A DNA stretch of 64,000 bases, taken from contig NZ_FNRI01000004.1 of NCBI RefSeq assembly GCF_900107675.1, positions 309,318-373,317 on the forward strand, read 5' to 3'. The stretch is from Alistipes timonensis JC136. GTDB lineage: Bacteria; Bacteroidota; Bacteroidia; Bacteroidales; Rikenellaceae. The position numbers were made by a program, and so were the translations under genes. Shown here piece after piece: positions 8,725 through 15,612 of the stretch (position 1 is the stretch's first letter; every line of letters begins with the position of its first letter). The notes below the pieces were generated by a model. That model saw only the letters and a program-made list of their open reading frames with translations. It did no database searches and was not told the origin of the DNA.

Positions 8725-9687
8725 ATGGAGATTGATCTGGTATACCTCTGGGTCGACGGCAACGATCCCGTGTGGCTGGCGAAAAAGAACGCTTACCTGC
8801 CTGCCGACAGGCAGGTGGACCCCGAAGCGGCGGGGGAGTGCCGCTTCGTCGAGAACGACGAGCTGCGCTATTCGCTGCGTTCGGCCGAGCGTTATGCGCC
8901 GTGGATACGCCGCATCTACATCCTGACCGACGACCAGACGCCCGCATGGCTCGACACGTCGAATCCGCGTGTGCGGGTGGTTTCCCACCGGGAGATTATG
9001 CCTGCCGAAATCCTGCCCGTCTTCAACTCCTGTACGATCGAGCTGTTTCTGCCCCGGATTCCCGGTTTGGCCGAGCATTTCCTCTATGCCAACGATGATA
9101 TGTTTTTCAGCCGTCCCGTCGATCCCGGGTTCTTTTTCGACGAAGGGGGACGCCCTGTCGTGCGGCTCAAAAAACAATCGCTGAAACGGCACGACGACGA
9201 CATTTACTGCCATACGATCCTGCGTATGCAGGAGTTGGTGCGGGCCTGCTGCGGTCGTTGCTCCGAACTGGCGCCCCATCATAACGTCGATGCCTACCGC
9301 CGCAGCGATTTCCTGACCGCCCTCGAAGCGTTCCGCGACGAGCTGGCGCCCACGGAGTCCCACCGCTTCCGCTCGCGCGACGACTGGCAGCGCTCGCTGG
9401 TGCTTTATTACGCCCTTGCCCGCGGGGAGGCTTCGCTGCGCGAGGTCACACGGTATAACAAACTCGAAACTCCCGTGCAGCGGCTTCGCGCCCTCTTCGG
9501 CGTCGGCTGCGGGAGCGACTCGCGCTGCATTCCCGCCTATACGCCGGATTTGGATTCGGTGATGGAGAAGTACGATCCGTCGCTGTTCTGCCTGAACGAC
9601 GACGCCCGGATGACCGGCGAGGACCGCCTCCGGGTACGACAATTTCTCGGGAAGCTGTTTCCCGAAAAATCATCGTTTGAAAAGTAA
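8725..9687 (+). CDS. Stealth-family sugar-phosphate transferase
   Basis: A 320-residue protein of the Stealth family, enzymes that make phosphodiester-linked hexose polymers in capsules. CR1 is visible as IDLVYLWVDGNDP at residues 3-15. CR2 is ENDELRYSLRSAERYAPWI...IYILTDDQTPAWL, then FLYANDDMFF, then a His-containing region (APHHNVDAYRRSDF) as in CR3. The start at 8725 was chosen over an in-frame start 111 bp upstream because CR1 normally sits at the extreme N-terminus and the upstream part overlaps the previous gene. A perfect 9-bp inverted repeat (8795-8816) lies within the coding region. Likely role: adding sugar phosphate to a surface glycan with the neighbouring GT2. Confidence 0.85.
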   Translation: MEIDLVYLWVDGNDPVWLAKKNAYLPADRQVDPEAAGECRFVENDELRYSLRSAERYAPWIRRIYILTDDQTPAWLDTSNPRVRVVSHREIMPAEILPVFNSCTIELFLPRIPGLAEHFLYANDDMFFSRPVDPGFFFDEGGRPVVRLKKQSLKRHDDDIYCHTILRMQELVRACCGRCSELAPHHNVDAYRRSDFLTALEAFRDELAPTESHRFRSRDDWQRSLVLYYALARGEASLREVTRYNKLETPVQRLRALFGVGCGSDSRCIPAYTPDLDSVMEKYDPSLFCLNDDARMTGEDRLRVRQFLGKLFPEKSSFEK

Positions 9688-9710
9688 TTTGCAGAGGAAG
9701 TGCCGGCCAA

Positions 9711-10544
9711 TCAGCCTCCGACGACGGCGGCAGACCCCCCCCCGAGGTAGGATATTTTCGGGGTAAGGTGCCGGTCGAGGCCCTTTTCGCAGCGCATGCG
9801 GTGTTCGCGGATGCTCTCCAGGTAGCGCAGTTCGTTGATGGCGCAGTTATCACGGGAGGCTTTGTCGTGATGGAGGTGGAACGCGACGCCCTGGAATTTC
9901 ATGCGCCGCTGCTGTACGCCGCTGTTGTTCAGGCGCAGTCCCAGTTCCGTATCTTCGTATCCCCATCCTTCGAATGCCTCGTCGAATCCGTTGACGCGGA
10001 TGAGGTCCCGGCGCCACAACCCCAGGTTGCAACTTCTGGGCGCCTGCGAAGGCGCGATCATGCGGTAGACGATGGCCATGATGGGTACGCGCATGACGTT
10101 GTTGCTGTTGCGCACGCCCTTGGTCAGCGCCGTCAGCGAGGTGATCTCGCCGCTGAGGACCTTCTGGGTCAGCATTTCGGTGATGATGCCGCGGGAGCCC
10201 GAAACGTAGCAGCCTTCCCGGGCGAAGAGTATGTGGTCCTGAATGAAATTGCGCTGCAGGATCAGGTCGCCGTCGACATGGATGACATAGTCGCCGGAGC
10301 TGGCGGCGATGGCCTTGTTGCGGATGGCTGCGACCCGGAATCCCCGGTCTTCATGCCAGATGTGGTGCACGGGAACAGGAGAGATGTTCTGGAAGTGCCT
10401 CACGACATCGCGGGTGCTGATGCCCGATCCGTCGTCCGCAACCAGGATTTCGGAAGGCATGACGGTCTGCTGCATCACGCTGTCGAGACACAGGTAAAGC
10501 GCCCGCGGCCAATTGTAAGTAGTAATGATCAACGATACAGTCAT
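9711..10544 (-). CDS. Family 2 glycosyltransferase with a G9 tract at its C-terminal end
   Basis: GT-A transferase of 277 residues: VSLIITTYNWPRALYLCLDS, VADDGS, the metal-binding VDGDLIL near residue 92, and the galactosyltransferase-like acceptor motif FEGWGYEDTELGLRL near residue 195. The conserved part ends around RCEKGLDRHL; after it the frame passes through nine G (9743-9735, read as Gly-Gly-Gly) and stops ten codons later. With ten G the tail would instead read GVCRRRRRLIGRHFLCKLLFKR and stop; with eight it would run about 100 codons into the convergent Stealth gene. So the C-terminus depends on tract length while the catalytic domain does not. Confidence 0.85.
   Translation of the reverse strand: MTVSLIITTYNWPRALYLCLDSVMQQTVMPSEILVADDGSGISTRDVVRHFQNISPVPVHHIWHEDRGFRVAAIRNKAIAASSGDYVIHVDGDLILQRNFIQDHILFAREGCYVSGSRGIITEMLTQKVLSGEITSLTALTKGVRNSNNVMRVPIMAIVYRMIAPSQAPRSCNLGLWRRDLIRVNGFDEAFEGWGYEDTELGLRLNNSGVQQRRMKFQGVAFHLHHDKASRDNCAINELRYLESIREHRMRCEKGLDRHLTPKISYLGGGSAAVVGG
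9735..9743. repeat. C9/G9 homopolymer at the 3' end of the glycosyltransferase gene
   Basis: Nine C on the + strand (GGG GGG GGG in the minus-strand frame). A change of one base switches the enzyme between three different C-terminal tails. Confidence 0.9.
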
Positions 10545-10868
10545 CGTACTGGTATAAATTGGTTAGGTTGTAGGGTAAGGCACTGTCGATTCCGCAAAAT
10601 CTCAGCCGGGATTTTGCCGGAAAGCGCGGTTGCAATAGAGGCTGTCGAAATCATTTGGCAAAAGTAGCAATTTTATCTGTTACGAGCAGCATATAACAAT
10701 TTTATTCTTTAAATGCCGTATTTCCGAAATACTGCACGCTTTCCGGCGAAAAATCTTTCGGATTATCGCCGGAACGGTTGTCGGCGTTGATTATCAAACA
10801 CTTGTATTTCGCTGATGCAGGGCGTTATTAAAAAATATCAATAAATTTGAAAATTATTTTAATAAAAA

Positions 10869-10900
10869 CTTGCAAGGTCTGTTTTTTCGTCTTATCTTTG
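10869..10900 (+). promoter_or_regulatory. Promoter of candidate small RNA 1
   Basis: CTTG (10869-10872), 20 bases, then a perfect TATCTTTG (10893-10900). No open reading frame with a convincing start follows; the transcript would run into an intrinsic terminator after about 95 bases. Confidence 0.65.
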
Positions 10901-10904
10901 CAGT

Positions 10905-10997
10905 GAAGTTTTAAGGTTCATTTAGGTTAGTAGTTTTAGGTTGGTGAGGAAACTGTGGAAGAGGAACTCCGGTTCTGATTCCGGGTTTCCTTTTTTT
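10905..10997 (+). ncRNA. Candidate small RNA 1, sharing its 5' module with small RNA 2
   Basis: About 93 bases from the predicted start to a terminator. The 5' half carries three AGGTT blocks separated by A/T-rich spacers and is almost identical to the 5' end of the RNA at 11312. The 3' half is unique and ends in a hairpin (10963-10972 with 10981-10990) followed by seven T. The interval 10545-11536 has no protein gene that I can support; codon use and starts of its small frames are unconvincing. Confidence 0.55.
10961..10997 (+). terminator. Intrinsic terminator of small RNA 1
   Basis: GGAACTCCGG pairs with CCGGGTTTCC (one mismatch, one G-T) and is followed by TTTTTTT. Confidence 0.75.
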
Positions 10998-11275
10998 ATC
11001 TCTGTTCTCAGGTGTCCGGCTATTTCGTCCGGTGTGGTTTTCCTTCTTTTGTTTTTGCCCTTTTTCGGCATTGTTTTTCCGGATTTCACCCGGGCGGGAG
11101 TTTATTTTCTAATCGTTTTGCATTTTCCCCGCGGACAGGCTTTCCGGCTGGTTTTCCAACCGGAAGTGGCTTATCCATAATTGCTTGCGAGAGTGGTTGC
11201 TTAATCGGGTAAATATCTTTGTTGGGCATCCAATGTTACCAAATTGTTAAATATATTTAAGATATTCGTAAAATA

Positions 11276-11307
11276 TTTGCAAAAATGGAAAATGCCCCTT
11301 ATCTTTG
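11276..11307 (+). promoter_or_regulatory. Promoter of candidate small RNA 2
   Basis: TTTG (11276-11279), 20 bases, TATCTTTG (11300-11307): a consensus promoter. From the -7 box onward, about 60 bases match the region starting at 10893, with one substitution and one inserted T. Confidence 0.75.
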
Positions 11308-11311
11308 CAGA

Positions 11312-11509
11312 GAAGTTTTAAGGTTCATTTAGGTTAGTAGTTTTAGGTTGGTTGAGGAAATCGGCAGGTTGCAGCGGAATGATTCGTTGCTAAGACTTAA
11401 GAACGGTACTCGTTTGATGAGTCGAATACCTCCGATTGAACCTCATTTTCGGAGGGGGTGGTTCCCCGCCGAAAAAGAAGGTCCTAGTCGTGAGACTCGG
11501 ACCTTTTTT
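11312..11509 (+). ncRNA. Candidate structured small RNA 2 (~200 nt)
   Basis: After the shared AGGTT-rich 5' module, the RNA can fold. GAGGaaATCGG (about 11354-11364) pairs with CCGATtgaaCCTC (about 11432-11444), closing two internal hairpins (GCAGCGGAAT/ATTCGTTGC and ACTC/GAGT). Then come a TCGG-GGGG/CCCC-CCGA hairpin and a terminator. No coding potential is evident. The strong promoter, structure and terminator support a stand-alone RNA. It could belong to a known Bacteroidales RNA family that I cannot name from sequence alone. Confidence 0.6.
11478..11509 (+). terminator. Intrinsic terminator of small RNA 2
   Basis: AAGGTCC-tAGTC pairs with GACTc-GGACCTT and is followed by a run of T. It lies just before the 3' end of the convergent DUF3298-type gene. 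Confidence 0.8.
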
Positions 11510-11536
11510 CATTTTTGCCGCTCAGGCCGGCGGGAG

Positions 11537-12271
11537 CTATTTTCGGAGTTGTCCGATCTCTTCGTTCGTAAGGCTGACTTCGATGCTTCCCAGGGCGTAG
11601 CATCCGATCTCATAGGGATTGAAATGGAAGGTCATGCCCTCCGGCGTGAGGATGAAGTTCTCGGTCGCGGCGATGTATTCGGGGAAGAACCCCGCTTCGC
11701 TCAGCGCTTCGTCGTCCGCGGCTTCGTACTCCTCGCAGAGTTTGGCGTGGATCGCTGCCGCGAGATTTTGCTGTTCTTCTTCGCTGAAAAGGTCCGCGAG
11801 CTCGTATTCGTAGCCGTCCGCAAGCGAATAGGTGTGGCATTCGGTGCCGTACATTCCGTGGGCGCCGCCCAAGTAACTCCAGCGGTTGATGACGCACGTC
11901 AGAAGGGTGTCGGTGACGGAAATTTCGCTGTCGATCGAGTATTCATAGGTGTGGCTCTGTTCGGGAATATCCTGAAGGTATTCGGCTGCGATTTCGCGCA
12001 GGGATGCCTGAGCGGCCTCTTCGGGTGTTCCCGAGAATCCCTCCAACAGGAAAAAATAGCCGATGTTCGTCTGTTCGATCGCTTCGAGGGCGGGGGAGGC
12101 TGCGGCGTTGCGGATTGTAGCAAAGCGGTATTCGACTTTGCAGGCAAGGCCGTTGTTGCTGATGAGCGTGTCGATGGCGGTGGTTCCGAGGTCGGGGCGT
12201 ACGGGGCGTTTCGTGCAGGAGCCGACGGCAAGGAGCGCGGCGGCGAGAAACAGGGAAATGCGGATTTTCAT
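11537..12271 (-). CDS. DUF4163/DUF3298 (RsiV/PdaC-like) lipoprotein
   Basis: Lipoprotein of 244 residues (MKIRISLFLAAALLAVGSC). Residues 30-140 fit a DUF4163-like region (EYRFATIRN, YEYSIDSEISVTDTLLTCVINRWSYLGGAHGMYG). The second half fits DUF3298 (YSLADGYEYELADLFSEEEQQNLAAAIHAKL, FILTPEGMTFHFNPYEIGCYALGSIEVSL). The same pair occurs in RsiV, where it binds lysozyme, and in the peptidoglycan deacetylase PdaC, but neither a deacetylase domain nor a membrane anchor helix is present here. It may bind peptidoglycan or muramidases in the envelope; that is an analogy only. Confidence 0.75.
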   Translation of the reverse strand: MKIRISLFLAAALLAVGSCTKRPVRPDLGTTAIDTLISNNGLACKVEYRFATIRNAAASPALEAIEQTNIGYFFLLEGFSGTPEEAAQASLREIAAEYLQDIPEQSHTYEYSIDSEISVTDTLLTCVINRWSYLGGAHGMYGTECHTYSLADGYEYELADLFSEEEQQNLAAAIHAKLCEEYEAADDEALSEAGFFPEYIAATENFILTPEGMTFHFNPYEIGCYALGSIEVSLTNEEIGQLRK

Positions 12272-12361
12272 GGCGGAAAGGATTTTATCTCAGGTAAAGA
12301 TAGTCAAAAAGTGGGTTTGGAGGGCTTTTTGCGAAAAAAAACGCAGTTTTCGGCGGAAAAT

Positions 12362-12392
12362 TTTGCAGATTTAAAAGAAGGCTTTATCTTTG
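12362..12392 (+). promoter_or_regulatory. Promoter of tRNA-Glu
   Basis: TTTG (12362-12365), 19 bases, TATCTTTG (12385-12392), 12 bp before the tRNA 5' end. Confidence 0.75.
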
Positions 12393-12404
12393 CACCACAA
12401 AACC

Positions 12405-12479
12405 GGTGGATTCATCTAAGGGTTAGGATACATGCCTCTCACGCATGACATAGGGGTTCGAATCCCCTATCCACTACCA
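12405..12479 (+). tRNA. tRNA-Glu (anticodon CTC), CCA encoded
   Basis: Acceptor GGTGGAT/ATCCACT (one G-T pair), anticodon stem CATGC/GCATG around CTCTCAC (anticodon CTC), T-arm AGGGG-TTCGAAT-CCCCT, discriminator A, then CCA at 12477-12479. A terminator follows directly. Confidence 0.9.
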
Positions 12480-12486
12480 AGTCGGA

Positions 12487-12513
12487 CGGCTGCACGCAAG
12501 TGCGGCCGTTTTT
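12487..12513 (+). terminator. Terminator of tRNA-Glu
   Basis: CGGCTGCAC-gcaa-GTGCGGCCG (12487-12508) followed by TTTTT. Confidence 0.85.
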
Positions 12514-12520
12514 CGTTTAA

Positions 12521-12590
12521 TCCGGTGGCGGGGATGAGACCTCCTGTCCACGACCAGGTCGGGCGGCCGCACGCATGTGCGGCCGTTTTT
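12521..12590 (+). pseudogene. Decayed partial copy of tRNA-Glu plus its terminator
   Basis: The stretch starts with CCGGTGG like the real tRNA 5' flank, loses the middle of the gene, then resumes as CTCCTGTCCACGACCAGGTC, a diverged version of the tRNA 3' end, CCA and flank. It closes with a second copy of the terminator hairpin (12564-12585, CGGCCGCAC-gcat-GTGCGGCCG, then TTTTT). It cannot fold into a tRNA. It looks like a tandem duplication that was later deleted internally. Confidence 0.6.
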
Positions 12591-12731
12591 CTGTTCCGGA
12601 TTTCCTGCGTTGATAAAATACGCTGTTTGGTTGGCAGAATATGCCGTTTCGTTGAATTTATTTGCCGTCGTCGTCCCCGGAGCCTAATTTTATGGCGACT
12701 ATAATTTTTGGGATTTTTTAATTAAGTGATT

Positions 12732-13247
12732 ATGAAGAGAGTATTATGCCTGTTCATGGCTGCGGCCATGACTATGAGTGCTGCATTCCTCACGGGCTGC
12801 AACGATGACGATGACAACGGGGATAAGCATGCCGCGCCGACGCTTACGCTCAAAGGCGGCGACATCAAAGCGGTCCACGAGATTCAATCGACCATGTCGG
12901 TTGTGGTGGACGTGACGGCGCCCGCCGGCATTTCCGACCTTACGGTGAAGATCGAATCGCCCTGCCTGACGGCCGAGGTGCTCGGTGAACTGGGGCTTGC
13001 GCAGACGATGAATCTGGTGAACCCGGCCACGGCGGAGATGGCTGCGGGACTCAAAGAACTCGGGTTTCCCGTGGGAGACGAGGTGAAGAACAAGACTTCG
13101 CTGTCGATCAATATCTCGCAGCTGGTGCCGATGATCGCGATGATCTACAATCAGGATTCGAACCACAATTTTGTGCTGACGGTCATTGACGCCGATAAAC
13201 AGAAGAGCGTCGAAACGCTGAAATTCCACCTGACGCCGGCGCAGTAG
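12732..13247 (+). CDS. Small lipoprotein of unknown function
   Basis: 171 residues with a clear lipoprotein signal (MKRVLCLFMAAAMTMSAAFLTGC) followed by an Asp-rich linker (NDDDDNGDK). The ATG at 12732 was preferred to a GTG at 12726. The mature part is predicted to be mostly beta-strand with an Ig-like feel (SVVVDVTAPAGISDLTVKIES, FVLTVIDADKQKSVETLKF) and is similar in style to other Bacteroidales surface lipoproteins. No catalytic motif was seen, and the neighbours do not suggest a role. The interval 12591-12731 shows only AT-rich promoter-like sequence. Confidence 0.75.
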   Translation: MKRVLCLFMAAAMTMSAAFLTGCNDDDDNGDKHAAPTLTLKGGDIKAVHEIQSTMSVVVDVTAPAGISDLTVKIESPCLTAEVLGELGLAQTMNLVNPATAEMAAGLKELGFPVGDEVKNKTSLSINISQLVPMIAMIYNQDSNHNFVLTVIDADKQKSVETLKFHLTPAQ

Positions 13248-13287
13248 CCCTTCTCCGTATTGCCGGTGATCCGGCCGGCATGAGTAT

Positions 13288-13354
13288 TCCCGGGACGAGA
13301 CCCGCAGGGAGCGGGGTGGTGAGTAGGTTAGGTAATTTCGTCCCGGGATTTTTT
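13288..13354 (+). terminator. Long-loop hairpin terminator after the small lipoprotein gene (or a small structured RNA)
   Basis: Eleven-bp arms (13288-13298 and 13338-13348, TCCCGGGACGA and complement) are followed by TTTTTT. The 39-base loop contains its own CCCGC/GCGGG hairpin and an AGGTTAGGT stretch resembling the small-RNA modules near 10.9 and 11.3 kb. Confidence 0.65.
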
Positions 13355-13373
13355 CGCCCGGTTCCTGAAGAAT

Positions 13374-13406
13374 GCGACGGCCGCCTTTTCAAAAGGCGGC
13401 CGTCGC
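13374..13406. terminator. Perfect inverted repeat between convergent genes
   Basis: Sixteen-base arms (13374-13389 and 13391-13406; GCGACGGCCGCC...) lie between the lipoprotein gene and hpf. Only short T stretches follow on either strand, so termination in both directions is plausible but not certain. Confidence 0.5.
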
Positions 13407-13441
13407 GGCGTTCAGTTAGTTAAGGTTAAGGTTGGTGGGGT

Positions 13442-13738
13442 TTATTTCTCAGTTTTCGCTTTGAATTTCTCCAACTGGCGTTTCAGGGCGTCGATGGCTT
13501 CGTCGACCGACTCTTCGAAGGCTTTCGACTGGTGGCAGGCCACCAGGTCCTCGCCCGGCATGTGCAGCGTGATGGTTGCGAATTTGTTTCCTTTTTCGTG
13601 GTCCTTATCGAGTTTGAGAATGACCTCGGCTCCTGTCGAGCGCTCCGCAAAGCGGTCCAACTTCGCCATCTTGGCATTCACGAATTCGATCAGCCGCTTG
13701 TCGGCGTCGAATTTCACGGATTGAATCTGTACGTTCAT
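13442..13738 (-). CDS. hpf: Ribosome hibernation-promoting factor, short HPF/RaiA type
   Basis: A 98-residue protein (MNVQIQSVKFDADKRL...) with the length and layout of short HPF: an N-terminal beta-strand, a helix with the conserved KLDRFAERS, ATITLHMPGEDLVA, and the second helix AFEESVDEAIDALKRQLEKFK. These proteins bind the 30S decoding centre and inactivate ribosomes in stationary phase. It starts 22 bp after the xerC-like gene, an arrangement common in Bacteroidetes, and is likely co-transcribed with it. Confidence 0.92.
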   Translation of the reverse strand: MNVQIQSVKFDADKRLIEFVNAKMAKLDRFAERSTGAEVILKLDKDHEKGNKFATITLHMPGEDLVACHQSKAFEESVDEAIDALKRQLEKFKAKTEK

Positions 13739-13760
13739 AGCCTTATATTATAAAAGTTAA

Positions 13761-14663
13761 TCACTCGCCACCCTTTTCACGGGGATGGGCTTTTGCATAA
13801 ATCTCCCGGAGCTTGGCAATGCTGTTGTGCGTATAGACCTGCGTGGCCTGCAGCGAAGCGTGTCCCAGGAGTTCCTGTATCTCGCGCATATCGGCTCCGC
13901 CGTTCAGCAGGTGCGTTGCGAAAGTGTGGCGCAGCACGTGGGGGCTTTTCTTTCCTTGTACACCCGCCTTGTCCAGCTCTTCCTGCACCGTCCGGTAAAC
14001 CGCCGTCCGGGATATGCGTTTTCCTTTGTGTGTTAAAAATAGCGCTTTTTCCGGTGAAATGCAAATATTTTGCCGCTCAATTAACCCGATGTAGTGCAAA
14101 ATCTTTTCGCGGACGAATTCCAGAATCGGTACGATGCGCTCCTTGTCGCCTTTGCCCCGGACGCGCAGCGAGGTGTAGTCCGCCGAGAAGTCCCCGCGGT
14201 CGATGCCGACCAGTTCGGCCAGCCGCAGGCCGCAGGCGTAGAAGAGCAGCACGATGAGCGAATTGCGTTCGCGGATGAAATCTTCGCTGTCCTGTTCGCA
14301 TTCGCTGACGATCCCGCTCATGCGGCTTTCGGGAACGAACGCGGGCAGGCGGCGCGAGGTCCGCAGCGACGCCACGGGCTGTGTCACGTCGCGGCTGACG
14401 GCGCCCGTGCGCAGCAGCCAGCGGAACAGCGCCCGCAGCGACGAAATCTCGCGGTTCATCGAGGCGGCGCTCAGATGTCCCTCCTCGGTGCGGAAGAGCA
14501 TCCACTCGCGGATATCCTCCGTGGTCACCCGGCACGGGTCGAAATCGGCGTCGCCGACCCCCAGCCATGCGAGGAACTGCTCGACGTCGTGGCGGTAGTT
14601 GCGCACGGTGAGCGGCGAGTAGCGGCGTTCCGCTTCGAGGTATCGGGTGAAATCGGCGAGCAT
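13761..14663 (-). CDS. xerC: Tyrosine recombinase, XerC-like
   Basis: 300 residues with an N-terminal SAM-like core-binding domain (MLADFTRYLEAERRYSPLTVRNYRHDVEQFL) and a C-terminal catalytic domain. The catalytic set is complete: Arg in CGLRLAELVG, Lys in RGKGDKER, the HVLRHTFATH box, His in LLGHASLQ and Tyr in TQVYTH. Length and hpf linkage suit the chromosome-dimer resolvase (XerC/D) rather than a phage integrase, and no att-like repeats or phage genes are nearby. The ATG at 14663 is preferred because longer forms would extend through the promoter. XerC versus XerD cannot be settled from sequence alone. Confidence 0.88.
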   Translation of the reverse strand: MLADFTRYLEAERRYSPLTVRNYRHDVEQFLAWLGVGDADFDPCRVTTEDIREWMLFRTEEGHLSAASMNREISSLRALFRWLLRTGAVSRDVTQPVASLRTSRRLPAFVPESRMSGIVSECEQDSEDFIRERNSLIVLLFYACGLRLAELVGIDRGDFSADYTSLRVRGKGDKERIVPILEFVREKILHYIGLIERQNICISPEKALFLTHKGKRISRTAVYRTVQEELDKAGVQGKKSPHVLRHTFATHLLNGGADMREIQELLGHASLQATQVYTHNSIAKLREIYAKAHPREKGGE

Positions 14664-14669
14664 ACGAAA

Positions 14670-14701
14670 CAAAGGTACATAAAAGCCGGACACGCTGCAA
14701 A
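14670..14701 (-). promoter_or_regulatory. Promoter of xerC-hpf, implying a near-leaderless mRNA
   Basis: TTTG (14701-14698), 20 bases, TACCTTTG (14677-14670). The -7 box ends only 6 bp before the ATG at 14663, so the transcript would begin at or within a few bases of the start codon. Confidence 0.65.
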
Positions 14702-14750
14702 ACCGGATCGCATTCGTGCCGTTATGACGCCAAATATACGCAAAAACCGT

Positions 14751-14758
14751 TACCTTTG
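14751..14758 (+). promoter_or_regulatory. -7 element for the flavin reductase-like gene
   Basis: TACCTTTG, 19 bp before the ATG at 14778; no TTTG is visible at -33. Confidence 0.45.
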
Positions 14759-14777
14759 TCCCGAAAAACGAATCGAG

Positions 14778-15362
14778 ATGAAACAGAACTGGAAACCGGG
14801 AACGGTGCTTTATCCCCTGCCGGCGGTGCTGGTGAGCTGCGGCGCGACGCCCGACGAGTACAATCTGCTGACCGTGGCATGGACCGGCACGGTCTGTTCC
14901 GATCCGCCGATGTGCTATATTTCGGTGCGCCCCGAACGCCACTCCTACGAAATCATCCGCCGCACGGGCGAGTTCGTCATCAACCTTACGACGCGCCGGC
15001 TGGCGCGAGCCGCGGACTGGTGCGGCGTGCGCTCGGGCCGCGATTACGACAAGTTCCGCGAGATGGGGCTCACGGCCGTTCCGTCGGAGAGGGTCGCCGC
15101 GCCGGTCATCGCCGAGTCTCCCGTGAATATCGAGTGCCGCGTGCGGCAGGTGTTGCCGCTCGGGACCCACGATATGTTTCTGGCCGAGGTGGTCGGGGTG
15201 CAGGCCGACGAGGCCTATATCGATCCCCGGACGGGCCGTTTCTGCCTCGAACGCGCCGATCCGATCGTCTATTCCCACGGAGAGTATTTTGCGCTGGGCG
15301 AGGCGTTGGGACATTTCGGATGGTCGGTCCGCAAAAAGAAAACAGCGCGAAAAAAGCGGTGA
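14778..15362 (+). CDS. Flavin reductase-like (FMN-binding split-barrel) protein
   Basis: 194 residues with the flavin reductase-like layout: KPGTVLYPLPAVLVSCG, the conserved NLLTVAWTGTVCSDPPMCYISVRPERHSYEIIRRTGEFVINL, then AADWCGVRSGRDYDKF and SPVNIECRVRQVLPLGTHDMFLAEVVGV. It probably binds FMN and passes electrons to a partner; no partner is adjacent. No signal peptide, so cytoplasmic. It is divergent from xerC with about 114 bp between start codons. The Lys/Arg-rich C-terminus (RKKKTARKKR) is outside the domain. Confidence 0.85.
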   Translation: MKQNWKPGTVLYPLPAVLVSCGATPDEYNLLTVAWTGTVCSDPPMCYISVRPERHSYEIIRRTGEFVINLTTRRLARAADWCGVRSGRDYDKFREMGLTAVPSERVAAPVIAESPVNIECRVRQVLPLGTHDMFLAEVVGVQADEAYIDPRTGRFCLERADPIVYSHGEYFALGEALGHFGWSVRKKKTARKKR

Positions 15363-15391
15363 TTTTCAGGGGTTTTTACTGCCTTCGCCGA

Positions 15392-15612
15392 ATGATGTTT
15401 CGTTCGAAGAGCTCCCTGTCGCTCGTTTTCGCCGCCGCCGTGGTGCTGGCGGGATGTATTAAAACGCCCAGGGCCAACGGGACGGAGCCCGGCGGTCCGG
15501 ACAGCCCCGCCCCCCCCCGCGGAATACGCCCGCTTTTTCGTTTTCCGGCACGGGATTCTGCGGAATATTCCGTATCTTGCATCCCGAAACAATCAACACT
15601 TTCCGACAATGA
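15392..15612 (+). pseudogene. Lipoprotein leader fragment with a C9 tract, just upstream of a phosphoesterase gene
   Basis: The frame from 15392 encodes a good lipoprotein signal (MMFRSKSSLSLVFAAAVVLAGC) and a Pro/Gly-rich linker ending in the Pro codons of a C9 tract (15510-15518). With nine C the frame continues out of register into the next gene and stops at 15850. With ten C it would stop at a TGA that overlaps the ATG of the phosphoesterase (ATGA at 15609). With eight C it would fuse in frame to the phosphoesterase. No mature domain is present, so it is either a remnant of a broken lipoprotein gene or a tract-controlled leader. Confidence 0.5.
15510..15518. repeat. C9 homopolymer in the lipoprotein leader
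   Basis: Nine C on the coding (+) strand, in the linker about 22 codons after the lipobox Cys. This is the same kind of position as the C9 tract in the subtilisin-like lipoprotein at 61471. Confidence 0.9.

Noticed and set aside
13761..14663. Phage or integrative element integrase
   Set aside because: The recombinase is Xer-length, linked to hpf, and lacks neighbouring phage genes, tRNA target or direct repeats.
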